This document shows, piece after piece, positions 54,369 to 61,618 of a stretch of 64,000 nucleotides of DNA. The stretch lies in NCBI GenBank assembly GCA_021773355.1, contig JAJFKE010000047.1, forward strand, positions 62,001 to 126,000, written 5' to 3'. Position 1 is the first letter of the stretch. Each line of letters begins with the position of its first letter. The notes beneath the pieces were generated by a model, which saw nothing but the letters and a program-made list of their open reading frames with translations, was not told the origin of the DNA and searched no databases. The position numbers were made by a program, and so were the translations under genes. The DNA comes from Gammaproteobacteria bacterium (GTDB lineage: Bacteria > Pseudomonadota > Gammaproteobacteria > Pseudomonadales > Pseudohongiellaceae).

Positions 54369-55427
54369 TTAAAACCCTTCTTCTTGTTGACTGTTAGCTT
54401 CAGACAGATCACCTGGTCTGCCCACATCCAGCCACGGCTCATGCATTGGATAAGCTACTGTGCGTTTAGCTTTGGCTTGCAGTTGTTCGAAAAGCGCAGG
54501 CATATCACAAGGTGTCTGAGCAGTTAGTTCATCCAGAACCTCAGGTGACAGGGCATAAACCCCTGCATTGATGTGACTGCGCGCTACAGGCTTTTCCTCA
54601 AATCCGACAATTTCAATACCCTGAGTTTGCACCACACCAAATGGGTGCTGCCATTCATGCACACGCACCGCCATTGTGGCGGTCGCCTGATATCGACAAT
54701 GAAAGTCTAATAATTCTCCAAAGCGTAGATCAGTAATCACATCACCATTGGTAACCACAAACGGCGCATCAGGCTTGGGGTTGATCAAGCTCAATGCACC
54801 AGCTGTGCCTAAAGGGGAATGTTCACGCAAGTAATCAATCTTCACCCCTAGACCCTCGCCGTTACCAAAGTAATCCTCGATCACGTGGCCTAAGTGATGA
54901 ATAGCAAGCACAAATTGGCTGAAGCCTTCCTGCTTACCTCGCTCAATAATGTGCTCAAGCATTGGCTTGCCTGCCACCGGCACCATCGGCTTAGGGCAGT
55001 TTTCTGTGTGTGGCATCAAACGCGTGCCCTTACCGCCGGCCATTATCACTACAAGATTGGGGCGTGAAGTTATCCTGGCAATCTCATCCCACTGATGCAA
55101 ACCAACAATACGATGATGTTCATCAACTACAGGTATCTGTTGTATTTTATTCGCGGTCATCAACTGTATGACCATCTCGCGCCTCAGACCTGGAAGTACA
55201 ACCAGTGCATTTCGATGGGTAATGCTTTCGATAGAACTATTTAAATCTAGCCCTTTCAGTAAGCCACGCCGAATGTCGCCATCAGAAATAGTGCCTTCTA
55301 ATTCGCCGTCTGAATTCACAACCAGCACGATCTTTATTCCGACCTGATTAAGATTTAAGATTGCCTGCTGGATGGTTGAGTCAGCAGACAAGATGGCTTG
55401 ACGCCAAATTTCAGCTGTATCGGTCAT
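54369..55427 (-). CDS. ptmE: PtmE-like nucleotidyltransferase with an N-terminal CBS pair
   Basis: 352 residues. Residues about 10-125 are a CBS-domain pair, and residues 125-352 a nucleotidyltransferase with VVIMAGGKGTRLMPHTENC. This matches PtmE of Campylobacter, which makes GDP-glucosamine from glucosamine-1-phosphate in the GDP-linked legionaminic acid route. The CBS pair may sense nucleotides. The gene lies between legG and the amidotransferase gene. Other sugar-nucleotide products are possible, but the full leg set supports this role. Confidence 0.86.
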   Translation of the reverse strand: MTDTAEIWRQAILSADSTIQQAILNLNQVGIKIVLVVNSDGELEGTISDGDIRRGLLKGLDLNSSIESITHRNALVVLPGLRREMVIQLMTANKIQQIPVVDEHHRIVGLHQWDEIARITSRPNLVVIMAGGKGTRLMPHTENCPKPMVPVAGKPMLEHIIERGKQEGFSQFVLAIHHLGHVIEDYFGNGEGLGVKIDYLREHSPLGTAGALSLINPKPDAPFVVTNGDVITDLRFGELLDFHCRYQATATMAVRVHEWQHPFGVVQTQGIEIVGFEEKPVARSHINAGVYALSPEVLDELTAQTPCDMPALFEQLQAKAKRTVAYPMHEPWLDVGRPGDLSEANSQQEEGF

Positions 55428-55440
55428 TTGTTATCAATAT

Positions 55441-56616
55441 TCATGATTGTTTTATACACACTGGTAAATCATAAAATGTCTTCACTACACTGCCAGTAAA
55501 TTCATATTTTTCCAACACATCAACCACTTTCAGGCTTGCACCCCCTTCACCGTAGGGATTACGAACACAACTCAAATTGGTTTGAAAATCTTTCGAATAT
55601 AGGATTTCCAAAGCTGCCGAAATACAATCTCGCGTTGGCTCACAATCAATTACGCTTTTAGCCTTTAGTCGTCCCCTCTGTCGATTGCCTATGTTAATTG
55701 TTCCTTTATTTAAACTGGGAACTTCAATTAGTCCACTTGAAGAGTTGCCTATAACACCATCCACTTGTGCTATGGTCGATAGATATCGCAGCTGACCCAG
55801 TGATGTAAATGCTTTGGCATTCGGATGATGAGCAACGAACTCTTCAATCATTTCAAATAGTATACGCCCGCCAGTATCTGCATTGGGCATAGTGAAAATA
55901 AAATTAGTATCTTCTAGCGCACCCAAGACTCCAAGCAGCTCATGCATCTGATCAGCTGCGGTACAATGCTCTAAAGTCACAGGGTGAAACGTAATAAGTA
56001 AATTCTTTTCACCAAACTTGAAATCCAGAGAGAGTTCTAACGATGCACGATCTATTCGTGGCAAATTGAGAATGTTATCGATACCCAGCCCGCCGACCAG
56101 AAATACAATGGCCGGATCTTCACCCATCTGGATGACGCGCTGACGATACTCTTCGGCCGCTACAAAATGCAAATGCGACATTTTAGTTATAGAGTGCCGG
56201 ATAGACTCATCAAACGCAGCTTCGGTAATTTCTCCACCATGCAGGTGAGCAACCGGGATGCGTGCAATCATGGCAGCTGAAGCTGCGGCAAATATCTCGT
56301 AACGATCTCCAAGTATTAATACCAGATTTGGCTGCAATGAATCCAAAGCGTCCGCGAAGCCTTGCATGGCAAGACCCATCGATTTAGTCACTCCAACGGG
56401 TGTATCGGAACTCAGCAACATTTCGACTTTGCGGTCGATAGCGAATCCATCGAATTCTATTTCTCTATAAGTCAGGCCGAATTCCGGCGAAAGATGCATC
56501 CCCGTAACTATGATCTGCAAGTCCAGAACATCTGATCCCCGTATGCCCTCTATCACCCAGCGTAATAATCCATATTCAGCTCTACTGCCAGTTACTACGC
56601 AGATTTTGTTATTCAT
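55441..56616 (-). CDS. legG: Hydrolysing NDP-GlcNAc-type 2-epimerase (NeuC/LegG)
   Basis: 391 residues of the NeuC family. ILGDRYEIFAAASAAM, HLHGGEITEAAFDESIRHS and GNSSSGLIEVPSL are diagnostic. In the legionaminic acid pathway LegG releases 2,4-diacetamido-2,4,6-trideoxymannose from its nucleotide-linked precursor. The end lies 14 bases before ptmE and the start overlaps legI as ATGA. A sialic-acid NeuC is the alternative, but the LegB/LegC pair indicates legionaminic acid. Confidence 0.9.
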   Translation of the reverse strand: MNNKICVVTGSRAEYGLLRWVIEGIRGSDVLDLQIIVTGMHLSPEFGLTYREIEFDGFAIDRKVEMLLSSDTPVGVTKSMGLAMQGFADALDSLQPNLVLILGDRYEIFAAASAAMIARIPVAHLHGGEITEAAFDESIRHSITKMSHLHFVAAEEYRQRVIQMGEDPAIVFLVGGLGIDNILNLPRIDRASLELSLDFKFGEKNLLITFHPVTLEHCTAADQMHELLGVLGALEDTNFIFTMPNADTGGRILFEMIEEFVAHHPNAKAFTSLGQLRYLSTIAQVDGVIGNSSSGLIEVPSLNKGTINIGNRQRGRLKAKSVIDCEPTRDCISAALEILYSKDFQTNLSCVRNPYGEGGASLKVVDVLEKYEFTGSVVKTFYDLPVCIKQS

Positions 56617-57614
56617 AATTCGACTAACTCATCGGCCGCATAATCACGTTTGGCTTTTCGGCCTATTACTTGATCCCAAAGCATAGGAGATAAACCCGAG
56701 CCTGGCCTTTTCGTACTGAGGTTGAGCTCCGTGAAAATTTCTCCAGCATCGATCGAGCAAGCAGCTACTATAGACTTACGACAAATATCCTTGTTTTTTA
56801 ACTCACTGGTGCTAGGACTTTTTATAATACTTCCCATCGCCTGTTCGGTGTTACGAATTGCAACTATCATCGACTTCAATTCTGCTACTTCAAGACTCGC
56901 TTTGTGATCCGGTCCTGGCAAGTCGCGATTTATTGTGAAGTGTTTTTCTATAACAGCTGCGCCCATTGCTACAGCCGCTATTGGCACCTCTATCCCTAGG
57001 GTATGATCAGAATAACCAATTGCCACATTAAAGGCTTCACCTATTGTAAGCATTGCACGCAGATTCACATCGGCCATTGGCGTGGGGTATTCTGAATTAC
57101 AGTGCAAGACGGTAATATCACAGAGCGCAGTGCCAGCGTTTTGCAGAATCTCCAGCGCCGCCCCGATCTCAGCCATAGTAGCCATGCCGGTTGAAAGTAG
57201 AATTGATCCGCCGGACGCACCTATGTGGCGAAGGTAAGGCAGGTTAGTAATTTCACCTGATGATACTTTGAATCGTTTTAGCCCTAGCTTAACGAGTAGA
57301 TCGAGACTTGGTATATCGAAGGCCGTTGAAAAAAAGCCTATCTCACATGATTTACAATGAGCAATAAGTTGTTCATGCATGTGTTCAGTTAGCTCAAGCT
57401 TCTTCAACATATCATATTGGCTTTCTTTCGGTTCAGTCGACTCAATCTGATAATTTGCTTTGCTAGCGCGACGTGTTAACAGGCGATCCGCACTAAAAGT
57501 TTGGAACTTCACCAAGTCAGCCCCAGCTTCTGCTGCAGCCTCAATCAGCTCGAAGGCCAACTGTAGGTCACCATTATGGTTTACTCCCGCTTCCGCAATA
57601 ATTAGTGTCTTCAA
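56613..57614 (-). CDS. legI: Nonulosonate synthase LegI (NeuB family)
   Basis: 333 residues from a TTG at 57614, which gives the usual opening KTLIIAEAGVNHNGD; an ATG at 57641 adds nine residues and overlaps the previous gene by 23 bases. Key blocks are VKFQTFSADRLL, GYSDHTLGIEVPIAAV and a C-terminal SAF-type region. It condenses PEP with the 6-deoxy-diacetamidomannose to give legionaminic acid. Its stop overlaps legG. The product is assigned from context; NeuB and PseI belong to the same family. Confidence 0.9.
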   Translation of the reverse strand: MKTLIIAEAGVNHNGDLQLAFELIEAAAEAGADLVKFQTFSADRLLTRRASKANYQIESTEPKESQYDMLKKLELTEHMHEQLIAHCKSCEIGFFSTAFDIPSLDLLVKLGLKRFKVSSGEITNLPYLRHIGASGGSILLSTGMATMAEIGAALEILQNAGTALCDITVLHCNSEYPTPMADVNLRAMLTIGEAFNVAIGYSDHTLGIEVPIAAVAMGAAVIEKHFTINRDLPGPDHKASLEVAELKSMIVAIRNTEQAMGSIIKSPSTSELKNKDICRKSIVAACSIDAGEIFTELNLSTKRPGSGLSPMLWDQVIGRKAKRDYAADELVEL

Positions 57615-57618
57615 GACT

Positions 57619-58242
57619 TTATTTCTCTTTTGTTGCCGCATGATCGATCAAGATGTCGTCCCTCACCGATTCGCCCATGCCAATAATTGAACGCTCGCTA
57701 ATAGCAATGGTTTGCTTCAAGCTACTGTTACTTCCGACAAAGGTTCCTGCTGCTATGTTGACGCCGCTGTTTATTACAGCGGACGTCGCAATATGGCAAT
57801 GGTCGGATATATGGACGTCGTGTTCGATCAAAGCTTGAGAGTTAATTATGCAATTAGCTCCAATAACTGCCCCGGAGTTGACAATTGCTCCGTGCATAAC
57901 GATTGTCCCATTTCCCACTTTTGCGTGTTTTGACACATAGCCTAAAGGAGAGACTATGGCTGGAAGCGCACAATTGTTTTCTTTTAGAGTTTGGAAAAGC
58001 CGAATGCGCAAATCTGGTGATTTAATCTGGCCAACAACAATCAGAGCATTTGCGTTTTTTGCAAGCAATAGAGGAAGATTCACATCGCTTCCCAGCACGG
58101 GATAGCCCAATACCTCATTGCCTACTTCATCCACAGAGCCGACCAATCCAGCGATTGAAAACTTTCCTTCCAGCTCGATCACATCTATGCAAGCTTTCGC
58201 ATGTCCGCCGGCACCGATTAGCAGTAACTGGGGTTTAGTCAA
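57619..58242 (-). CDS. LegH/NeuD-type acetyltransferase
   Basis: 207 residues from a TTG overlapping the legC stop. The N-terminus has a Rossmann-like LLLIGAGGHAKACIDVI, and the C-terminal half is a left-handed beta-helix with repeated hexapeptides such as IVNSGAVIGANC and NSQALIEHDVHISDHC. This is the PglD/NeuD/LegH arrangement: it would acetylate the 4-amino group made by LegC. It is followed by legI after a few bases. A NeuD-like O-acetyltransferase is the alternative. Confidence 0.86.
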   Translation of the reverse strand: MTKPQLLLIGAGGHAKACIDVIELEGKFSIAGLVGSVDEVGNEVLGYPVLGSDVNLPLLLAKNANALIVVGQIKSPDLRIRLFQTLKENNCALPAIVSPLGYVSKHAKVGNGTIVMHGAIVNSGAVIGANCIINSQALIEHDVHISDHCHIATSAVINSGVNIAAGTFVGSNSSLKQTIAISERSIIGMGESVRDDILIDHAATKEK

Positions 58243-59413
58243 CTAGCCCTCCTGCCAGTTGACTACTACTTGGAATATTGATAATTCGCCGCTGCAATGA
58301 TTCAGCTACTGGCAAATCCATTCTTGGGCAGTCTTTGTAAGGCTTCAGAGTATGAAGTAAATTCCAGCTAGGCCGGGTTTGGATACCCCGTCGATTCGTT
58401 TCTGACAAGATATCATCGCGCCTATTTTCCACCGACTCTGACAATAGCAATGTTTGTAGCCAGTAATTACTGTAAGAATTTTCTGGCTCGGCAACCAATC
58501 GCAGTTGATCTACACCCGCGAATGCCCGTTTATACTGCGCAAAAAGACTTCGTTTAGCCTCGATGAATTTTGGTAGTTGTTCCAATTGCGCGCAACCGAG
58601 AGCTGCATTGATATTCGGTAATCGAAAATTGTAACCTACTCGGTCATGACTAAACTCCCAGTCATGGTTTATTTTCGCGGTTGTCGTTAGGTGTTTGGCA
58701 AGACTTGCCAGCTCAGAATCATTGGTCAAGATTGCTCCACCACCACCTGTGGTAATTGTTTTGTTGCCGTTAAAACTAAGGATTCCTAACAAGCCAATAG
58801 TGCCTGTATGGCGCCCAGCATAGGCGCTCCCCAATGATTCCGCTGCATCCTCTACAATACTGAGTTTATGAGTTTTTGCTACATTCATCAGGCCTTTCAT
58901 ATTTACCGGATGACCAAATGTATGCATTGGAACAACTGATTTAATAACTCGGCCGGTTGAACGATTGATACACTGACCGCCTTCCACCACAGATATATCG
59001 GCTAGGTAATTCATTAGCCTATCCGCGTCGATACCTAGAGTACTTTCTTCACACTCAACGAAGTGGGGAATTCCGCCTGCGTAAGTCACTGCATTTGCCG
59101 TTGCAACAAAACTCAGCGCCGGCACAAGCACTTCACAGTCAAAACTAACTCCCGCAAGTTGTAAGCTCATTTGAAGAGCCGAGGTTCCATTTACCACTGC
59201 AATAGCATACTTAGCCCCAGTACAGTTCTTAAGGGCTTCTTCGAATTTATCAACATAGGTTCCGACCGATGAAACATAAGTACTGTCCAAACAGTCCTTG
59301 AGGTAATTCCATTCGTTGCCTATGAACAATGGTTCATGCAAACTAACCGGAGCATCCCCAACCACAGATGAGATAGCCTTCACTATCTGATCTTCGAGAG
59401 AGTTATTCGTCAT
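58235..59413 (-). CDS. legC: PLP-dependent aminotransferase LegC
   Basis: 392 residues, DegT/DnrJ/EryC1 family. VEDAAESLGSAY holds the PLP-ring Asp and ILSFNGNKTITTGGGG places the Schiff-base Lys at 218. It aminates the C-4 keto group of the NDP-6-deoxy-4-keto sugar made by LegB. Its gene follows legB by five bases. It is a useful contrast to the lysine-less relative encoded at 30671. Substrate assignment comes from the LegB/LegH/LegI neighbours. Confidence 0.92.
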   Translation of the reverse strand: MTNNSLEDQIVKAISSVVGDAPVSLHEPLFIGNEWNYLKDCLDSTYVSSVGTYVDKFEEALKNCTGAKYAIAVVNGTSALQMSLQLAGVSFDCEVLVPALSFVATANAVTYAGGIPHFVECEESTLGIDADRLMNYLADISVVEGGQCINRSTGRVIKSVVPMHTFGHPVNMKGLMNVAKTHKLSIVEDAAESLGSAYAGRHTGTIGLLGILSFNGNKTITTGGGGAILTNDSELASLAKHLTTTAKINHDWEFSHDRVGYNFRLPNINAALGCAQLEQLPKFIEAKRSLFAQYKRAFAGVDQLRLVAEPENSYSNYWLQTLLLSESVENRRDDILSETNRRGIQTRPSWNLLHTLKPYKDCPRMDLPVAESLQRRIINIPSSSQLAGGLVD

Positions 59414-59418
59414 GGTAA

Positions 59419-60417
59419 TTAGATGTTGTACAAGCCAGCTTTATACAGTGCACTATTTGCTGGTACTCGAAACCAATCTATTGTCTTTTCAAGCCCGCGC
59501 ATAAGTCCTTTTTGGCCTCCATATTCGGGCTGCCAACTCAATAGGTGTTTGGCTTTATCGTTACAGGCCCACAATCTCTCAACTTCACTGTTCTCTGGTC
59601 TGACTCGCTGATCATCACAGACTATCTCTATATCTGCATTCATCAATTTGGCGATCAGGTGTGCCGTATCACCTATGGATATTTCGAAATTACTGCCTAT
59701 ATTCACCACCTCACCCAAACCTTGATCAGAATTCATCGCAGCAATAAAACCCGCAACCGTATCTTGCACATAGGAAAAGTCACGTGTGAGCGTAACAGAA
59801 CCGAGTTTAATTTGTCTTTTCCCATGAGCAATCTGTGTGATTATGGTTGGAATTACCGCACGAGCAGACTGTCGCGGGCCATAGGTGTTAAAGGGTCTAG
59901 CAATAATTACCGGCAAACCAAACGAAGTAAAAAATGAGTATGCCAATTGATCTGCCGCAATCTTAGTAGCAGAGTAAGGCGACTGCCCCTGTAATGGATG
60001 TTGCTCAGTAATAGGAACAAAACGCGCGCTGCCATACACTTCGCTGGTCGACGTGTGAATCAGTTTTTCTAGTTCTAATTCTCGCACTGACTGAAGAACA
60101 TTAAGTGTGCCCTTGATGTTAGTGTCGACGTATGTGTCGGGAGAATGATAAGAATACGGGATGGCTATTAATGCGGCCAAGTGCAGCACCACGTCGCAGC
60201 CTTTCATTGCTTCCTTCACACCATGGGGGTCACGGATGTCACCGGCAAATACTGCAAACTTTCCTTTTACATCTTCCGCGCAATGATCTAGCCAGCCCCA
60301 GGAACTAAACGAATTGTACAAAACAAATGCTTTAACATCGTGGCCCTGGCGAACCAGAGCTTCAGTGAGATGCGAGCCCATAAAACCGTCGGCTCCGGTA
60401 ATAAGTACCTTACTCAT
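59419..60417 (-). CDS. legB: NAD-dependent 4,6-dehydratase LegB
   Basis: 332 residues, extended SDR. ITGADGFMGSHLTEALVR, HTSTSEVYGSARFVPI, the catalytic SPYSATK and RPFNTYGPRQSARAV are typical of LegB. It converts NDP-GlcNAc to the 4-keto-6-deoxy sugar, the first committed step of legionaminic acid synthesis. The ATG overlaps the wzz stop as ATGA. The whole leg module follows it in transcription order. A UDP-linked route is possible, but PtmE suggests GDP. Confidence 0.92.
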   Translation of the reverse strand: MSKVLITGADGFMGSHLTEALVRQGHDVKAFVLYNSFSSWGWLDHCAEDVKGKFAVFAGDIRDPHGVKEAMKGCDVVLHLAALIAIPYSYHSPDTYVDTNIKGTLNVLQSVRELELEKLIHTSTSEVYGSARFVPITEQHPLQGQSPYSATKIAADQLAYSFFTSFGLPVIIARPFNTYGPRQSARAVIPTIITQIAHGKRQIKLGSVTLTRDFSYVQDTVAGFIAAMNSDQGLGEVVNIGSNFEISIGDTAHLIAKLMNADIEIVCDDQRVRPENSEVERLWACNDKAKHLLSWQPEYGGQKGLMRGLEKTIDWFRVPANSALYKAGLYNI

Positions 60418-61373
60418 TCCGCGATGAATTGCTGTCTAAAGAAGCGTCTAATAAATACAAACATGATAGCCAACATTCCGCCTAACATAGTGCCAACAAT
60501 ACAAATAAGCCTTCTCTGCGGTCTTATCTTTTCCTCAGGCGCTACCGCCGGATCAATAAATCTAAACACATAATCGTCTCTAACATCCGCCAACATTACG
60601 ATGCGAGTCTGGGATTCGATCAATTGATAAAAAGCTCTCTGCATTTCCACCAGTTGTGTGTTTTGCAGTTGTTGTTGCAAAAAATCAATCGCGCTTGAGG
60701 CTTCTTCCAAGTCCTGTTGCTTTAATAAATTATTGACATCAGCCACCATCAAGTTGACCCACTGTTGTGCTTGGTTAGGGTCGTGCCATTCCATAGCAAC
60801 AGTGACCAGACCGGTATCTCTGTTGCGATTAACGCTGAGAATTCCGTTAAATTTATTAGCGGCCTCCCATTCGCTTGGTTGTTGATTCAGCCAAGCGTCA
60901 CTTTCCGCATCATAGAGCGTGGGGTCAATCACACTGCGCTGTTCTGCCTTGTTCCACTTACCCGCCATCAAATAGGGCAACAAGCTATGCTTGTCGATGA
61001 ACTGTCTAGCAAATTCCCTAGATTGGAGAATGGCCATAGCGGTACTAATCTGATCACTTCCCTCGTTATTTAGATTGAGGCCAATGATGCCTGCAGCGGC
61101 ACCAAGCTGACCAAGAAGAGGGTTGTTGGACTGACGAACTTCCGCAGGAGCCAGCAGTGCTTCGGCGCGGTAAATCTCGGTTTGCGACAAAGCGTATACA
61201 ACCGAGGCAATGGCAAAGAAACTGGTGATGGCGATAATGACAATTTTTTCGCCCCAAAGTATGTACCACAGTTCCAACAGATTTATTTCGTCCTCATATT
61301 GGTAATTGAGATTTGGAGGGTAGGACTCATTTTGTGATTGCTGAAACTGCCCTGGGGTGTTTTTATCGCTCAA
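60414..61373 (-). CDS. wzz: Wzz-like chain-length determinant protein
   Basis: 319 residues from a TTG with AAGGA seven bases upstream. Transmembrane segments are at about 44-62 and 285-305, with a periplasmic coiled-coil-rich part between them and the polysaccharide co-polymerase block PAVAPEEKIRPQRRLI before the second segment. It regulates modal chain length with Wzy in the inner membrane. It lacks a fused tyrosine kinase domain, so a separate Wzc-type kinase, if any, is outside the window. It overlaps legB by four bases. Confidence 0.88.
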   Translation of the reverse strand: MSDKNTPGQFQQSQNESYPPNLNYQYEDEINLLELWYILWGEKIVIIAITSFFAIASVVYALSQTEIYRAEALLAPAEVRQSNNPLLGQLGAAAGIIGLNLNNEGSDQISTAMAILQSREFARQFIDKHSLLPYLMAGKWNKAEQRSVIDPTLYDAESDAWLNQQPSEWEAANKFNGILSVNRNRDTGLVTVAMEWHDPNQAQQWVNLMVADVNNLLKQQDLEEASSAIDFLQQQLQNTQLVEMQRAFYQLIESQTRIVMLADVRDDYVFRFIDPAVAPEEKIRPQRRLICIVGTMLGGMLAIMFVFIRRFFRQQFIAE

Positions 61374-61380
61374 GGGTTTG

Positions 61381-61385
61381 TCCTT
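61381..61385 (-). promoter_or_regulatory. Ribosome binding site (AAGGA) deciding the TTG start of wzz
   Basis: Minus-strand AAGGA lies seven bases before the TTG at 61373. No nearby in-frame ATG gives a better start. It supports translation from TTG. Confidence 0.6.
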
Positions 61386-61618
61386 CTTGAATTCATCAAG
61401 TATAGAGTAGGAAGTACTTGCAATGAACTATTGATCGCATCAGGCAACAAGTTAAATCACCAAAAATTTGACAAACAAGCCATCCAATTATGCCCGGCCC
61501 TACAGCTTGATCTTGGCTAAGCAAAGTAGGTTCTCGAAAAACATGACAACTAGAAAAATCGAAAAAGCTTACAAAGCAATCGCTTTTGACATACGAATCA
61601 CGAAAGGAATTCAACTGT

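Noticed and set aside
60541..60549. Minus-strand GGCGGTAGC, identical to the ops core recruited by RfaH.
   Set aside because: It lies inside the wzz coding sequence (PAVA codons), not in an operon leader, and the following bases do not fit the full GGCGGTAGNNT pattern. A nine-base match is likely by chance in 64 kb.
61374..61618. Possible weak hairpin with TTTTT near 61560 between wza and wzz.
   Set aside because: The stem is short and its loop uncertain; read-through is expected if the export genes share the operon, so no terminator is claimed.
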